A DNA stretch of 25,594 nucleotides from Maricaulis sp965657935 (GCA_965657935.1 CBFHQE010000025.1:1-25594), one strand, 5' to 3'; positions 1 through 8,544 are shown, numbered from the stretch's first letter. Made by a program: numbers and translations. Notes: generated by a model from the letters alone, not told the origin.

Positions 1-31
1 CGCGGATGATGATTTTCCGGAAACGCCGCAT

Positions 32-57
32 GAACAACTTACAATTGTTCCTTTTTT
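32..57 (+). terminator. Weak candidate terminator at the left edge
   Basis: GAACAA at 32-37 is the exact reverse complement of TTGTTC at 45-50, with a 7-base spacer, and a C plus a run of six T follows. The layout is that of a small intrinsic terminator for a gene ending left of the window. The stem is only six pairs and A/T-rich, so it could equally be an operator or chance. The rest of bases 1-105 holds nothing I can support as coding. Confidence 0.25.
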
Positions 58-105
58 GTTCCGCAAGCCTTGCCTCGACCGGGCAACGCGATTTAAGCCT
101 CCAAC

Positions 106-843
106 ATGCCCATCCTGGTCCTTCTCATCTCGGTCTTTGCCACGGCCTTCATCTCCGGTGTGTTTGGCATGGCCGGCGGGTTGATCCTGATGGGGGTGCT
201 GGCACTGATCCTGCCAGTTTCGGCGGCGATGGTCGTGCACGGGGTGATCCAGTTCGTGTCCAATGGCTGGCGGGCCGTACTGCTGATCAAATGGGCAATG
301 TGGCGGACGCTGGCGATCTATCTCGCCGGCGCCCTGTCAGCCGGTACATTGCTGATGTTCCTCACGCTGGAACTGGAAAAGGCCTGGCTGTTCATCATTC
401 TCGGCCTGACGCCTGGCCTCATCTGGGTACCCCGCAAATACGTTCACCTCGACGCTGAACGCCCCGCCCATGCCGTCCTGTGCGGTTTCGTGGTGACGGG
501 CCTCAACGTCATTTCTGGCGTCTCCGGGCCATTGCTGGATGTCTTCTTCACCGAGACGAAGGCCGACCGGCGCGCCATCGTTGCGACCAAGGCGGCGACC
601 CAGGTCATCTCGCACTCGGTCAAGATCGGCTATTACATCCTGCCCGCGATCGCGGCCGGCGCCCTGCCCGCCACTCAGTGGCTGTTGATCGCCATCCCGC
701 TCTCCATGCTGGGCACGACGCTGGGCGCGCGGGTGTTGGACCTGATGAGCGATGTCCAGTTCAGAAACTGGACGAAATGGATCGTGACCGGTGTCGGCGC
801 GGTCTATGTGATACGCGGTGTGCTCACCTTGTCAGGGAGTTAG
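106..843 (+). CDS. TauE/SafE-family membrane permease
   Basis: This 245-residue protein is almost entirely hydrophobic, with about seven or eight membrane segments and a glycine-rich first helix (FGMAGG near residues 21-26). That is the pattern of the TauE/SafE (formerly DUF81) family, whose members export sulfite, sulfoacetate or related anions across the inner membrane. The length is close to the family norm of about 250. The start is the ATG at 106; no clear Shine-Dalgarno precedes it, but the first helix begins directly after it. The stop is followed after three bases by the next gene's GTG, so the two are probably co-transcribed. The substrate cannot be told from sequence. Confidence 0.85.
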   Translation: MPILVLLISVFATAFISGVFGMAGGLILMGVLALILPVSAAMVVHGVIQFVSNGWRAVLLIKWAMWRTLAIYLAGALSAGTLLMFLTLELEKAWLFIILGLTPGLIWVPRKYVHLDAERPAHAVLCGFVVTGLNVISGVSGPLLDVFFTETKADRRAIVATKAATQVISHSVKIGYYILPAIAAGALPATQWLLIAIPLSMLGTTLGARVLDLMSDVQFRNWTKWIVTGVGAVYVIRGVLTLSGS

Positions 844-846
844 CAC

Positions 847-1419
847 GTGCATCTCGAACCCATCGTCCTGGAAAACCACATCGTCCGCCTCGAGCCGCTC
901 GAGGAACGTCATCGCGAACTTTTGCGCGGCCCGGCCAACGACCCCCAGACCTGGCAGCTGACAACAATACGCGGCGATGGCGCGTTCTTTGACACCTGGT
1001 TCGATCTGATGCTGGCGGGACAGGACAAGGGCGACCAGATTTCCCACGCGGTCTGGTCCAAGGCAGATGAGCGGTATGTCGGGCATTCCTCGTTTCTGGT
1101 GATCAGTCCACGACATGAACGCCTGGAAATCGGCTGGACCTGGTATGAAGCCTCTGTTCGCGGCACTTCGATCAACCCCGCCTGCAAACACCTGCTGATC
1201 GGCAGGGCTATCGACTGCGGCGCCCAACGTGTCGAACTGAAAACACACGGGCTCAATCAACACTCCCAGAACGCCATGAAAAAGATGGGAGCAACCTGTG
1301 AAGGTCGCCTGCGCAGCCACACAAAAACCTGGCGCGGAGATTTCCGCGATACCGTATGGTTCTCCGTGCTCAAGGACGAATGGCCGACCGTTAGCGCGGG
1401 CTTGCAAGCCCGGTTCTAG
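847..1419 (+). CDS. GNAT-family N-acetyltransferase (RimJ/RimL-like)
   Basis: The 190-residue protein has the RimJ/RimL-type GNAT layout. An N-terminal strand pair precedes RLEPLEERH, a central RGTSINPACKHLL segment stands where this subgroup binds acetyl-CoA, and a late NAMKKMGATCEGRLRSH segment matches the usual N..s..a.eKlGf..eG.lR.h pattern. Such enzymes move an acetyl group from acetyl-CoA to an amine, often a protein N-terminus or small molecule; the substrate here is unknown. The start is GTG at 847, supported by GGGAG at 835-839. It lies three bases after the permease stop. Its TAG stop overlaps the TAG of the convergent glycosyltransferase through a shared CTAG. Confidence 0.82.
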   Translation: MHLEPIVLENHIVRLEPLEERHRELLRGPANDPQTWQLTTIRGDGAFFDTWFDLMLAGQDKGDQISHAVWSKADERYVGHSSFLVISPRHERLEIGWTWYEASVRGTSINPACKHLLIGRAIDCGAQRVELKTHGLNQHSQNAMKKMGATCEGRLRSHTKTWRGDFRDTVWFSVLKDEWPTVSAGLQARF

Positions 1420-2556
1420 CCCGTGCGGGCCCTGCGGCGGTCAATCGCTGCTGCATAAATCTCTTCAGTGCGGCGGGTGACGGCGGCGGGCGAAAAGTGT
1501 TCGTCGAATACCGCTCTCGCATCAATGCGCCACCTGGCCGCCTTGTCGTCACGGGCGAAGAGATCACGGATTTCCTCCGCCAGGGCATCCACCGCGCTCG
1601 CCGGATAGAGTACGCCGCCGCGCCCGTCAGGAAAGAGCTCGGGAATGCCGCCGGACGACGCACCGATGACGGGCGTGCCTTCCGCCATGGCCTCAACGCC
1701 CGTCCGCGGGAAAGGCTCCGCCCAGACGGATGGAATAACCATGGCGCGCGCGCCGCGCATCAATGCCCGCGCCTCTTCACTGGGAATACGCCCCAGGAAA
1801 CGCACGCCTGGGATGTCAGATGCCTGCTGCTGCAGGCTTTCAAGCGCCGGGCCGCTTCCTCCGAGCACCAGCTCGCCCTCAACACCCGCCCGGCGCCAGG
1901 CCTCGAGCAGGACATCCACACCTTTTTCCGCGGACAGTCGTCCGACATAGACCAGTTTTCTGGTCACCTTCAGGCTGGCGGGGGCCGCCGCCGCAACGAC
2001 ATTCGGCTTGGCGTGGAGCTTGGCCGGGTCAAACCCGCCCTCGATGTATTTCGAGCGCACATAGTCCGACACCGCGATAAAGGCATCCGTCTCACGCGAC
2101 CATGTCCCGATCGCACGATGCGTTGCGATCATCCCGGTCAGCGCAAGTGTGGCCGGCAGGCTGTCGCGATAACACCGGTGCCTGATCCCTGCCCAGGGCA
2201 GCGCCTTGCCCAGACAGTCATGACAGTCCTTCCCGTCGCGGAAAAACTGAGCCTTGGTGCAGATCAGGCGATAATTGCGCAGCGCCTGTACAGTGGCCAC
2301 GCCGTATCGCTTGCCCAGACGCAGTACGGCGGGAGAGACCATGGGCAGATAATTCTGTACGTGCAGGATATCGAACCCGCCACCGTCAAGCTTGACCGCG
2401 AGGTCCCGCCGGGCCCATCTGCTCGATCTGGTGATTGTCATACTCGACCAGGTCCACCTCATGGCCGGCATCCCGCAAGAGCCGGGCTTCATTGCGGGTA
2501 GAGATATCCTCGCCGCCCAATTGCTGATAGCGGCTATGAACCATAAGGATTTTCAA
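1416..2556 (-). pseudogene. Family-4 glycosyltransferase, broken by a frameshift
   Basis: Two reading frames together encode one GT4-type glycosyltransferase. The N-terminal part starts at TTG 2556-2554, has GGAGGGG seven bases upstream, and reads LKILMVHSRYQQLGGEDIS as far as IEQMG near 2413. The rest resumes one frame over at ARRDLAVKL near 2412 and continues through the donor-binding C-terminal domain, with LVYVGRLSAEKGVDVLLEAW and the E-x7-E motif in EPFPRTGVEAMAEG, to the stop at 1416. Intact relatives that I recall carry roughly 15 more residues (an A..T.WS.. segment) at the junction, so a small deletion is likelier than a single-base slip. The enzyme would transfer a sugar from a nucleotide donor to a cell-surface polymer or lipid. 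A sequencing error cannot be excluded. Confidence 0.8.
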
Positions 2557-2622
2557 TGCACTGCCCCTCCGGAGCCTCCGGAATTTAACTGGCATGCATT
2601 ACGAGTGAAGGGAAGGGTTGGC

Positions 2623-3036
2623 CTAAAGGCCGCACTGACCAACCGGTTGGCCCTGACGAAAATCAGCCAGGTGCGAACCATCAGCGGCGGTCAGGGAGAA
2701 ATTCGCATCCTCGCCCACCATCAACATCGCGGTTTCGGCGCTGAAACTGGCCTGAATCAGGATGACATCGCGTTCAACCAGCGGCGAGATCACGGCACCG
2801 GCTGTGGCCAATTCCTCGATCCCGGCTTCGCTCTCGATTTCCAGCTCGCGACCCATGGCGGTGAAACGCCCATTTTCGATCAGCACATCCTGATGGTTCC
2901 AGCGACCGGAACCGTCGGTGATGGTGACATCACGCAAGACCAGACGCTCGTGCAGACACTGGTCGAGCGACACCGTCGTGGTGACGTTGGATAACAAAGA
3001 TGTCGCCAGAGCAAAAACAGTCAGCATCGGAATCAA
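2623..3036 (-). CDS. Small exported protein resembling an amidohydrolase composite domain without its barrel
   Basis: The 137-residue product begins with a hydrophobic stretch (about residues 2-16) that looks like a signal sequence or anchor. Residues 32-60, including LVLRDVTITDGSG and QDVLIENGRF, match the beta-sandwich start of amidohydrolases such as imidazolonepropionase-like enzymes. Residues 108-127, MVGEDANFSLTAADGSHLAD, match the closing strands of the same sandwich. The catalytic TIM barrel that normally sits between them, with its metal-binding HxH, is absent. The start is uncertain: TTG at 3036 or ATG at 3027, neither with a good Shine-Dalgarno, and the frame stays open upstream without a standard start. 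It may be a maintained small domain or a remnant. A 66-base gap separates it from the broken glycosyltransferase start. Confidence 0.6.
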   Translation of the reverse strand: MIPMLTVFALATSLLSNVTTTVSLDQCLHERLVLRDVTITDGSGRWNHQDVLIENGRFTAMGRELEIESEAGIEELATAGAVISPLVERDVILIQASFSAETAMLMVGEDANFSLTAADGSHLADFRQGQPVGQCGL

Positions 3037-3132
3037 GGTCGGCCAGTTGAGAACGCGACCTAGATCTTCCGTGCACGACGCAATTTCAAATCAAGGTTTT
3101 ATGACGGGTTCGGAAAAACCCGAATTGATTGG

Positions 3133-3465
3133 CTATTTTGCCGGCAGGGTCTTGACGAAATTCAGTGTCAGCGCCGCCCATTCGCCAAGCGCTTCATCAG
3201 AAAGATCGGCTGGTCCGTCAACAGTGACCCAGCCTTTCATGACCCGCCCGGTCAGATCCATCAACCGCGCACCGGGACGCTGAAGGCTGTCTTCATACTG
3301 GTCCGGCCCGACACGCACATGCATTTCCTCGTTCGACGTGCCAAAGCTCATATTTCCGTTCACCATGAAGGCGACACCGCCGAACATCTTTTTCGCAACC
3401 GGATCGACACCCAGCTCCCGCAAGGCCGCTTCCATACGGTCGGCAAGGTCGCGATCATGAGGCAC
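3133..3465 (-). CDS. TfoX N-terminal-domain protein
   Basis: The 110-residue protein is a single TfoX_N domain. The family core is visible in KKMFGGVAFMVNGNMSFG, followed by the MHVRVGPDQYEDSL and MKGWVTVDG segments. TfoX/Sxy proteins regulate competence in gammaproteobacteria, but stand-alone TfoX_N proteins of alphaproteobacteria have no settled role. I place the start at GTG 3465. The frame is open further upstream only as an overlap with tadA, and the domain begins just after this codon. The start lies inside the end of tadA, giving an 11-base overlap, so the two are probably translated from one message. Confidence 0.82.
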   Translation of the reverse strand: MPHDRDLADRMEAALRELGVDPVAKKMFGGVAFMVNGNMSFGTSNEEMHVRVGPDQYEDSLQRPGARLMDLTGRVMKGWVTVDGPADLSDEALGEWAALTLNFVKTLPAK

Positions 3466-3937
3466 CGGACTTGGCCTTTCGCCGACCGCGGAAAAAGGAA
3501 CGCAGCATGTCCGCGCTCTGCTCGGCAAGAATGCCTGACCGGCTTTCGGTGCGCCAGTGACAGGTGGGTTGCTGGAAAAATTTCGGACCGTGCTCCACCG
3601 CCCCGCCCTTTTCGTCAGAAGCCCCGAAGACCAGGCGACCGATCCGGGCATGGCTGATGGCGCCGGCGCACATGGCACAAGGCTCAAGTGTCACGAACAT
3701 CTCCAGGCCGGTCAGCCGGTAATTGCCAAGCGCCCGGGCCGCCGCCCTCAAGGCGAGGATTTCGGCATGTGCGGTAGGATCATGATCGCGGATCGGTTGA
3801 TTGTGCGCCTCGGCAATGATCTGATCGTATTCCGGGTCAACGATTACAGCACCGATCGGAGCCTCGCCCATATCCGCAGCCCGCTGCGCTAGTTCTAGCG
3901 CTCGCTGCATAAACCGTGTATCCCGCGCGTCCGTCAT
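3455..3937 (-). CDS. tadA: tRNA-specific adenosine deaminase TadA
   Basis: TadA converts adenosine 34 of tRNA-Arg(ACG) to inosine so that one tRNA can read three arginine codons. The zinc site is complete: H57-A-E59, with E59 as proton shuttle, and P86-C87-A-M-C90. The 160-residue length is typical of bacterial TadA. The C-terminal MLRSFFRGRR is the usual RNA-contacting tail. It starts at ATG 3937, 37 bases from the divergent pseudouridine synthase start, so both promoters must lie close together or inside the neighbouring genes. tfoX follows with an overlap. Confidence 0.93.
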   Translation of the reverse strand: MTDARDTRFMQRALELAQRAADMGEAPIGAVIVDPEYDQIIAEAHNQPIRDHDPTAHAEILALRAAARALGNYRLTGLEMFVTLEPCAMCAGAISHARIGRLVFGASDEKGGAVEHGPKFFQQPTCHWRTESRSGILAEQSADMLRSFFRGRRKAKSGAS

Positions 3938-3974
3938 GATGGCGGCCTAGAACTCATCTGCGAAAGGGTCAAGC

Positions 3975-4853
3975 TTGACCGCACCTGCCGACAACTCCGA
4001 ACGCATCGCCAAATTCCTCGCCCGGGCCGGTATTGCCTCGCGTCGCGAGGTCGAGCGCATGATCGAGGCCGGACGGGTACGCGTGAACGGCAAGGTGCTC
4101 GACACACCGGCCTTCAAGGTCACCGGCAAGGAGACGATCGAGGTTGATGGCAATCTGGTCGAGGAAAAAGCGCCCACCCGACTGTGGCGCTATCACAAGC
4201 CGACCGGCCTGGTGACGACCCATCGCGACCCGGAAGGTCGCGAAACAGTTTTCGACAAATTGCCCAAGGACCTGGGCCGCGTGATTTCTGTCGGACGGCT
4301 GGACCTGACGTCGGAGGGCCTGTTGTTGCTGACCAATGATGGTGAGCTGGCTCGGGCCCTGGAACTGCCTTCGACTGCCTGGATGCGGCGGTATCGAGCG
4401 CGTGCCTATGGCCGTGTGGACGACGCCGCGATTGAAAAGCTGCGCAAGGGCGTCACGGTAGAAGGTCTCAAATACGGCCCGATGGAAGTCGAGGTCGAGC
4501 GCGAAACAGGCCATAATATCTGGCTCAATATCGGCATTCGCGAAGGCAAGAATCGCGAGGTCCGCAAGGCACTCGACACAGTCGGGCTGCGCGTGAACCG
4601 TCTTATCCGCACTGCCTATGGTCCCTTCCAGCTGGGCCAGCTGGAGAAGAACGAGATCAAGGTCATCCCGCACCGCGTGCTCAAGGACCAGTGCGGTCAC
4701 ATGGTCGAATTGCCGGAGATTTCCGGTGAGGCCGTAGCCAAGAAGCGCCCGCCAATTCGCAAGCCGACACGCAATAAACGTCCGTCGGCGCCTCGACCGC
4801 CATCGCGAGCGCACCAGTCCAGCCCGACCAAGGGCAAGGGTCCACGTTCATGA
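3975..4853 (+). CDS. RsuA/RluB-family rRNA pseudouridine synthase
   Basis: The enzyme isomerises a specific uridine in rRNA to pseudouridine. Residues about 8-56 form an S4 RNA-binding domain (KFLARAGIASRREVERMI). The catalytic domain follows, with the nucleophile D110 in the family motif GRLDLTSEGLLLLTNDG. After about residue 245 comes a lysine-, arginine- and proline-rich tail, common in alphaproteobacterial RluB-type proteins, which suggests 23S rRNA U2605 as target rather than 16S, though this is inference. The start is TTG 3975, supported by GAAAGGG at 3962-3968. The stop overlaps the rsmD start in an ATGA, so the two are translationally coupled. Confidence 0.88.
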   Translation: MTAPADNSERIAKFLARAGIASRREVERMIEAGRVRVNGKVLDTPAFKVTGKETIEVDGNLVEEKAPTRLWRYHKPTGLVTTHRDPEGRETVFDKLPKDLGRVISVGRLDLTSEGLLLLTNDGELARALELPSTAWMRRYRARAYGRVDDAAIEKLRKGVTVEGLKYGPMEVEVERETGHNIWLNIGIREGKNREVRKALDTVGLRVNRLIRTAYGPFQLGQLEKNEIKVIPHRVLKDQCGHMVELPEISGEAVAKKRPPIRKPTRNKRPSAPRPPSRAHQSSPTKGKGPRS

Positions 4854-5410
4854 GAATAGTCGGTGGTCGTTTCAAGGGCCGCAGGCTTGCAACGCCCAAG
4901 GGCGGCAATACCCGCCCGACCTCGGACCGGGCGCGCGAGGCGATGTTCAATATTCTCGCCCATGCTGACTGGGCACCGCCGCTCGAAGGCGCCCGCGTGA
5001 TCGATCTTTTCGCGGGATCGGGAGCCCTGGGCCTGGAAGCCATGTCCCGCGCGGCCAGCTTCTGCCTGTTTGTGGAAACAGAGGCTGCAGCCCGCGGTGC
5101 CATCCGCGACAATATCGATACATTGCAGCTGTTCGGACATACCCGCCTGCATCGACGCGATGCCACTGCCCTTGGCGAGAAACCGGCCAATCTGGGCGCA
5201 GCCTTCGATCTGGTGTTCCTGGACCCGCCTTATGGCAAGGGGCTTGGCGAGAAATGCCTCGACCGTCTGGTCAGCGGTGAATGGATCCATGAACGCAGCC
5301 TGGCCGTGCTGGAAGTCGGCGCCGATGAAACACCGGAAACGCCCGGGTGGACCCAACAAGTCACCAAAGATTACGGCGCTGCTAAGGTCTTTTTTCTGAA
5401 GCCTGGCTAG
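4850..5410 (+). CDS. rsmD: 16S rRNA (guanine966-N2)-methyltransferase RsmD
   Basis: RsmD methylates N2 of G966 in 16S rRNA, using S-adenosylmethionine. The 186-residue protein opens with the family signature MRIVGGRFKGRRLATP. It continues through TRPTSDRAREAMFNIL, the SAM-binding loop DLFAGSGALGLEA (residues 52-64) and the catalytic motif FLDPPY (residues 123-128). Its length is normal for the family. ATG 4850 overlaps the preceding stop by four bases. Together with the preceding pseudouridine synthase it makes a short rRNA-modification operon. No hairpin terminator is evident in the 104 bases before the next gene. Confidence 0.93.
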   Translation: MRIVGGRFKGRRLATPKGGNTRPTSDRAREAMFNILAHADWAPPLEGARVIDLFAGSGALGLEAMSRAASFCLFVETEAAARGAIRDNIDTLQLFGHTRLHRRDATALGEKPANLGAAFDLVFLDPPYGKGLGEKCLDRLVSGEWIHERSLAVLEVGADETPETPGWTQQVTKDYGAAKVFFLKPG

Positions 5411-5514
5411 AAGCGAATGCGATATTAGTCTCGGCTTAACCAAGCGGATCGCTAAAACTTTACCTATTTACTGTATTTCGCCATGACGGTGGCGTCTCAA
5501 CTCGGAAGTGTCGC

Positions 5515-6639
5515 ATGTCAGCTGGATCCAATTTACGAAGTTTTGCGAACTTGCGCAAAACAGCTTCAACATCGCGCATACTTAACCTTATTCGCGTTCA
5601 CGAACGTCACAGCGATGATGAGGAGTATTCCGAAAAGCCCTTGTTTCGGCACTCTCGCCTCAATCACGCGATCATCCTTAAACATACGATCCGCTCTCAC
5701 GAACGCCATCTTATAAATTCGGACCGGCTGACCGCTACAAAAATTGTCTTCGCACTTGACGTTAATGATCTGCGCCTCGGGGGCTTCAGCTTTTTTGTGG
5801 AACAACATGATCTGCGAGACGCGCTCGAGGCCTCTCTCGGCGTCCACGTGAACGATAAAAACTATGAAGCAGACATGAACATTCTGCGCGAATTTTCACG
5901 ACTCCCCTCACTGGACCCCTATCTGTTGAGAGAGCGGGTCCAACAGTCCGGCACGGACGTAGCCGCTTTGTATTTTGATATTTCCGACGCTGATCTGATC
6001 CGGGTCGAAACCTACGTTCAAGATGAAATCTGCTCTCTTGTGCAGCTTGCGTACGATATCGGTGGGAACGAAGCCAAAGCCATATCCGTAAAATTAGCGC
6101 AACTCATTATGCGCAATGAACAATCGTCTTCATTGGAACCGCTTCGAAATACGCTCCACCTTAATCCAAGCGAGTACAAAGAAGGAATTTTCGGCTGGAA
6201 GGGGCTGCTTTACTACAAGTGGAACATCAGCGAGCTGAAGCCAAAAATCAAAAGTATTCTCGAACGCATGTCCACAACGCGTTACATCGGCGCTCATCCC
6301 GAGGACGAAGCGCAGCTAAACATCACGCGCCGCGCAATACTCAAAAACGTCGCGATAAAATTCAAATCAGTGCAACGGACGATGGTTTCTTACGACAACG
6401 CATTTGATGCTTTGGTAAACAAGAAAGACCCCGGCACTTTTCGCAACTTTCTTTTACGTGCGCCGGAGCTATTCACTGAAGTCGGACAAGACTTGGCTTC
6501 CGTCAACCATATCTGCGACTTCTGGGACTTCCGTCTGCCACGCAACAAACCCAACCGGCTCGAAGTTGACGACGCTTACGACATATACCGCGAATTTGCA
6601 TCCGCACTCGGCGGTAAGTACGCCTTTGTTTCCATGTAA
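5515..6639 (+). CDS. Hypothetical protein, unrecognised, lower G+C than neighbours
   Basis: I do not recognise this 374-residue protein. It appears soluble, with no signal peptide or membrane segment. It is rich in charged residues, with likely helices between about residues 110 and 250. An N-terminal region carries a near-repeated IR-x-HERH motif (about residues 26-32 and 59-65). The C-terminal part contains aromatic clusters (GWKGLLYYKW near residue 225, CDFWDFRLP near 344). The start is ATG 5515 with GGAAG at 5504-5508. By eye the base composition is close to half G+C, clearly lower than rsmD and mutL, with many A/T-ending codons. It converges on mutL with 21 bases between and no visible terminator. 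It may have been acquired horizontally; no function is proposed. Confidence 0.75.
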   Translation: MSAGSNLRSFANLRKTASTSRILNLIRVHERHSDDEEYSEKPLFRHSRLNHAIILKHTIRSHERHLINSDRLTATKIVFALDVNDLRLGGFSFFVEQHDLRDALEASLGVHVNDKNYEADMNILREFSRLPSLDPYLLRERVQQSGTDVAALYFDISDADLIRVETYVQDEICSLVQLAYDIGGNEAKAISVKLAQLIMRNEQSSSLEPLRNTLHLNPSEYKEGIFGWKGLLYYKWNISELKPKIKSILERMSTTRYIGAHPEDEAQLNITRRAILKNVAIKFKSVQRTMVSYDNAFDALVNKKDPGTFRNFLLRAPELFTEVGQDLASVNHICDFWDFRLPRNKPNRLEVDDAYDIYREFASALGGKYAFVSM

Positions 6640-6660
6640 TCTTCTACATTACAACAAACG

Positions 6661-8544
6661 CTATCTGCGTCCGAAAAGACGCTCGATATCCGCCAGCTTC
6701 AGCTCGACATAGGTCGGGCGGCCGTGATTGCACTGGCCGGAATGCGGCGTGGATTCCATTTCACGCAAAAGCGCGTTCATCTCTTCGCCGGTCAGACGTC
6801 GACCGGAGCGGACCGAGCCATGACACGCCATGGTGCCAACAACATCCTCGAGCTTCTCCTTGAGCGAAAGCGCCTGGTCATAGGCGGCCAGGTCGTCGGC
6901 GAGATCGCGGATCAGGCCCTGAACGTCGAGCTTTTTCAGCAAGGCCGGGGTTTCGCGCACGGCGACGGCCCCGGCTCCAAAAGCCTCGATGACCAGGCCC
7001 AGTTCGGCGAGTTCTTCTGTGCGCTCGAGCAGGCGACGGGATTCGTTTTCGTCCAGATCAACGATTTCAGGCACCAGCAGGCGCTGTCGCTGAACGCCGG
7101 TCTCGGCGATCATTTTTTTCATGCGCTCATAGACCAGGCGCTCGTGGGCCGCATGCTGATCAACGATAACGATACCGTCCCCGGTCTGGGCGACAACATA
7201 GGTCTCGTGCAGCTGTGCCCGGGCGACACCCAGCGGCCAGCTGGGTTCAGGATGGGCTTCGTTCGTTTGCTGATGGTGAGACACCCCACCCGACCCGGCA
7301 TGATCGGTGTGTGGCGTTTCCATGCGCACGGACATGCCGGGATCGAAGGCTTCTGCCTGCAACGGCTCGGTCGGCGATGTCGGCCGCCCCCACCCGGCGA
7401 CATGAGAGGCAGCGGACTGGTAGGCCGGGCGTGGTCCGTCGCCTAACCCCTCTGGTCGGGCGGCGCCCAGTGCGAAACCAGACACAGTCGTCGAGGCGCG
7501 GTGTCCGGCGGCCGCCAGCGCATGACGCAGCGAACCGACGATCAGGCCACGAACCAGGGCGGCATCACGGAACCTCACCTCGGCCTTGGCCGGATGAACA
7601 TTCACATCAACCTGGTCAGTCGGTAGTTCCAGATTCAAAGCCACGACCGGATACCGATCTCGTGCCAGAAAATCCTGATAGGCGCCGCGCACGGCGCCGC
7701 CGAGTAACTTGTCGCGAACCGGGCGGCCATTGACGAAGAGATACTGATGCAGGGAATTGCCGCGTGAATAAGTCGGCAGGCTGGCAAAACCGGTGACACG
7801 GACACCTTCGCGCTCCTGGTCGACTTCCAGCGCGTTGTCCCCGAAGTCCGAGCCCAGCACGGCCGCCATCCGCGCCTTGCGACAAGCGACACTGTCATCT
7901 GCCTCGGCCGCGACAGAGAAGCGTTTGCGACCATCAAGGGTCAGAAAGAAGCCGACATCCGGTCGTGACATGGCCAGACGCTTGATAATGTCGGAAATGC
8001 CCTGGTTTTCGGACCGCTCACTTTTGAGAAACTTGAGCCGAGCGGGCGTCGCGTAGAAAAGGTCACGCACTTCGACCCGGGTTCCCGGCCGCCCCAGCGG
8101 CGCCGCGGGTGCGACGCCCGAACTGACGCCGCCCTCCACCGTGATCGTCCAGGCATCCCCTTCCCCGCGCGCCTGGGTCACGATGGCAAGTCGGGCGATG
8201 GAGCCGATCGACGGGATCGCCTCTCCACGAAATCCCATGGTACCAATATTCAGCAAGTCATCAGCGCCATCCTCTCCCACCGGGAGTTTGGAGGTCGCGT
8301 GGCGCTCGATACACAACTCGAGTTCCTGCGGTGACATGCCCTTGCCATCATCCTCGATCACGAGCCGGGAAAGGCCACCAGCCTCGGCGCTGATATCGAT
8401 TCGCCGGGCTCCCGCGTCCAGCGCGTTTTCGACCAGCTCCTTGATCACAGAGGCCGGGCGCTCAACCACCTCACCGGCGGCAATCCGGTTGATAGTTTCC
8501 GGCGAGAGCCGGCGGATGACGGGTTTGGTCATGCTCAAAGACAT
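6661..8544 (-). CDS. mutL: DNA mismatch repair protein MutL (endonuclease type)
   Basis: MutL links mismatch recognition by MutS to strand removal. The N-terminal GHKL ATPase is complete: the start RRLSPETINRIAAGEVVERP, then ELVENALDAGA, DDGKGM and GFRGEA. A proline-rich linker spans about residues 350-430. The C-terminal domain carries the metal-dependent nicking motif DQHAAHERLVYE (residues 462-473) together with ACHGSVRSG (from 572) and CNHGRP (605-610). This makes it the nicking type found in species that lack MutH. The length of 627 is usual. The start is ATG 8544, but ATG 8532 is an alternative, because a strong hairpin ends directly against the first ATG. It is the last gene of the minus-strand block, 53 bases after bamF. 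Confidence 0.96.
   Translation of the reverse strand: MSLSMTKPVIRRLSPETINRIAAGEVVERPASVIKELVENALDAGARRIDISAEAGGLSRLVIEDDGKGMSPQELELCIERHATSKLPVGEDGADDLLNIGTMGFRGEAIPSIGSIARLAIVTQARGEGDAWTITVEGGVSSGVAPAAPLGRPGTRVEVRDLFYATPARLKFLKSERSENQGISDIIKRLAMSRPDVGFFLTLDGRKRFSVAAEADDSVACRKARMAAVLGSDFGDNALEVDQEREGVRVTGFASLPTYSRGNSLHQYLFVNGRPVRDKLLGGAVRGAYQDFLARDRYPVVALNLELPTDQVDVNVHPAKAEVRFRDAALVRGLIVGSLRHALAAAGHRASTTVSGFALGAARPEGLGDGPRPAYQSAASHVAGWGRPTSPTEPLQAEAFDPGMSVRMETPHTDHAGSGGVSHHQQTNEAHPEPSWPLGVARAQLHETYVVAQTGDGIVIVDQHAAHERLVYERMKKMIAETGVQRQRLLVPEIVDLDENESRRLLERTEELAELGLVIEAFGAGAVAVRETPALLKKLDVQGLIRDLADDLAAYDQALSLKEKLEDVVGTMACHGSVRSGRRLTGEEMNALLREMESTPHSGQCNHGRPTYVELKLADIERLFGRR

Noticed and set aside
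2386..2492. ATG 2492 as the start of an intact glycosyltransferase
   Set aside because: The residues before ARRDLAVKL in that frame are out-of-frame translation of the true N-terminus, which is readable in the other frame from TTG 2556.
1497..2501. A 334-codon plus-strand frame opposite the glycosyltransferase
   Set aside because: The minus strand carries clear GT4 motifs; the plus frame is compositionally biased and featureless.
5411..5514. Possible -35/-10 pairs upstream of the orphan gene
   Set aside because: TTTACC and TGTATT occur but are only seven bases apart, and no properly spaced pair was found.
5483..5716. A 77-codon frame beginning just before the orphan gene
   Set aside because: It overlaps the orphan gene in another frame, and the ribosome-binding site at 5504-5508 fits ATG 5515 instead.
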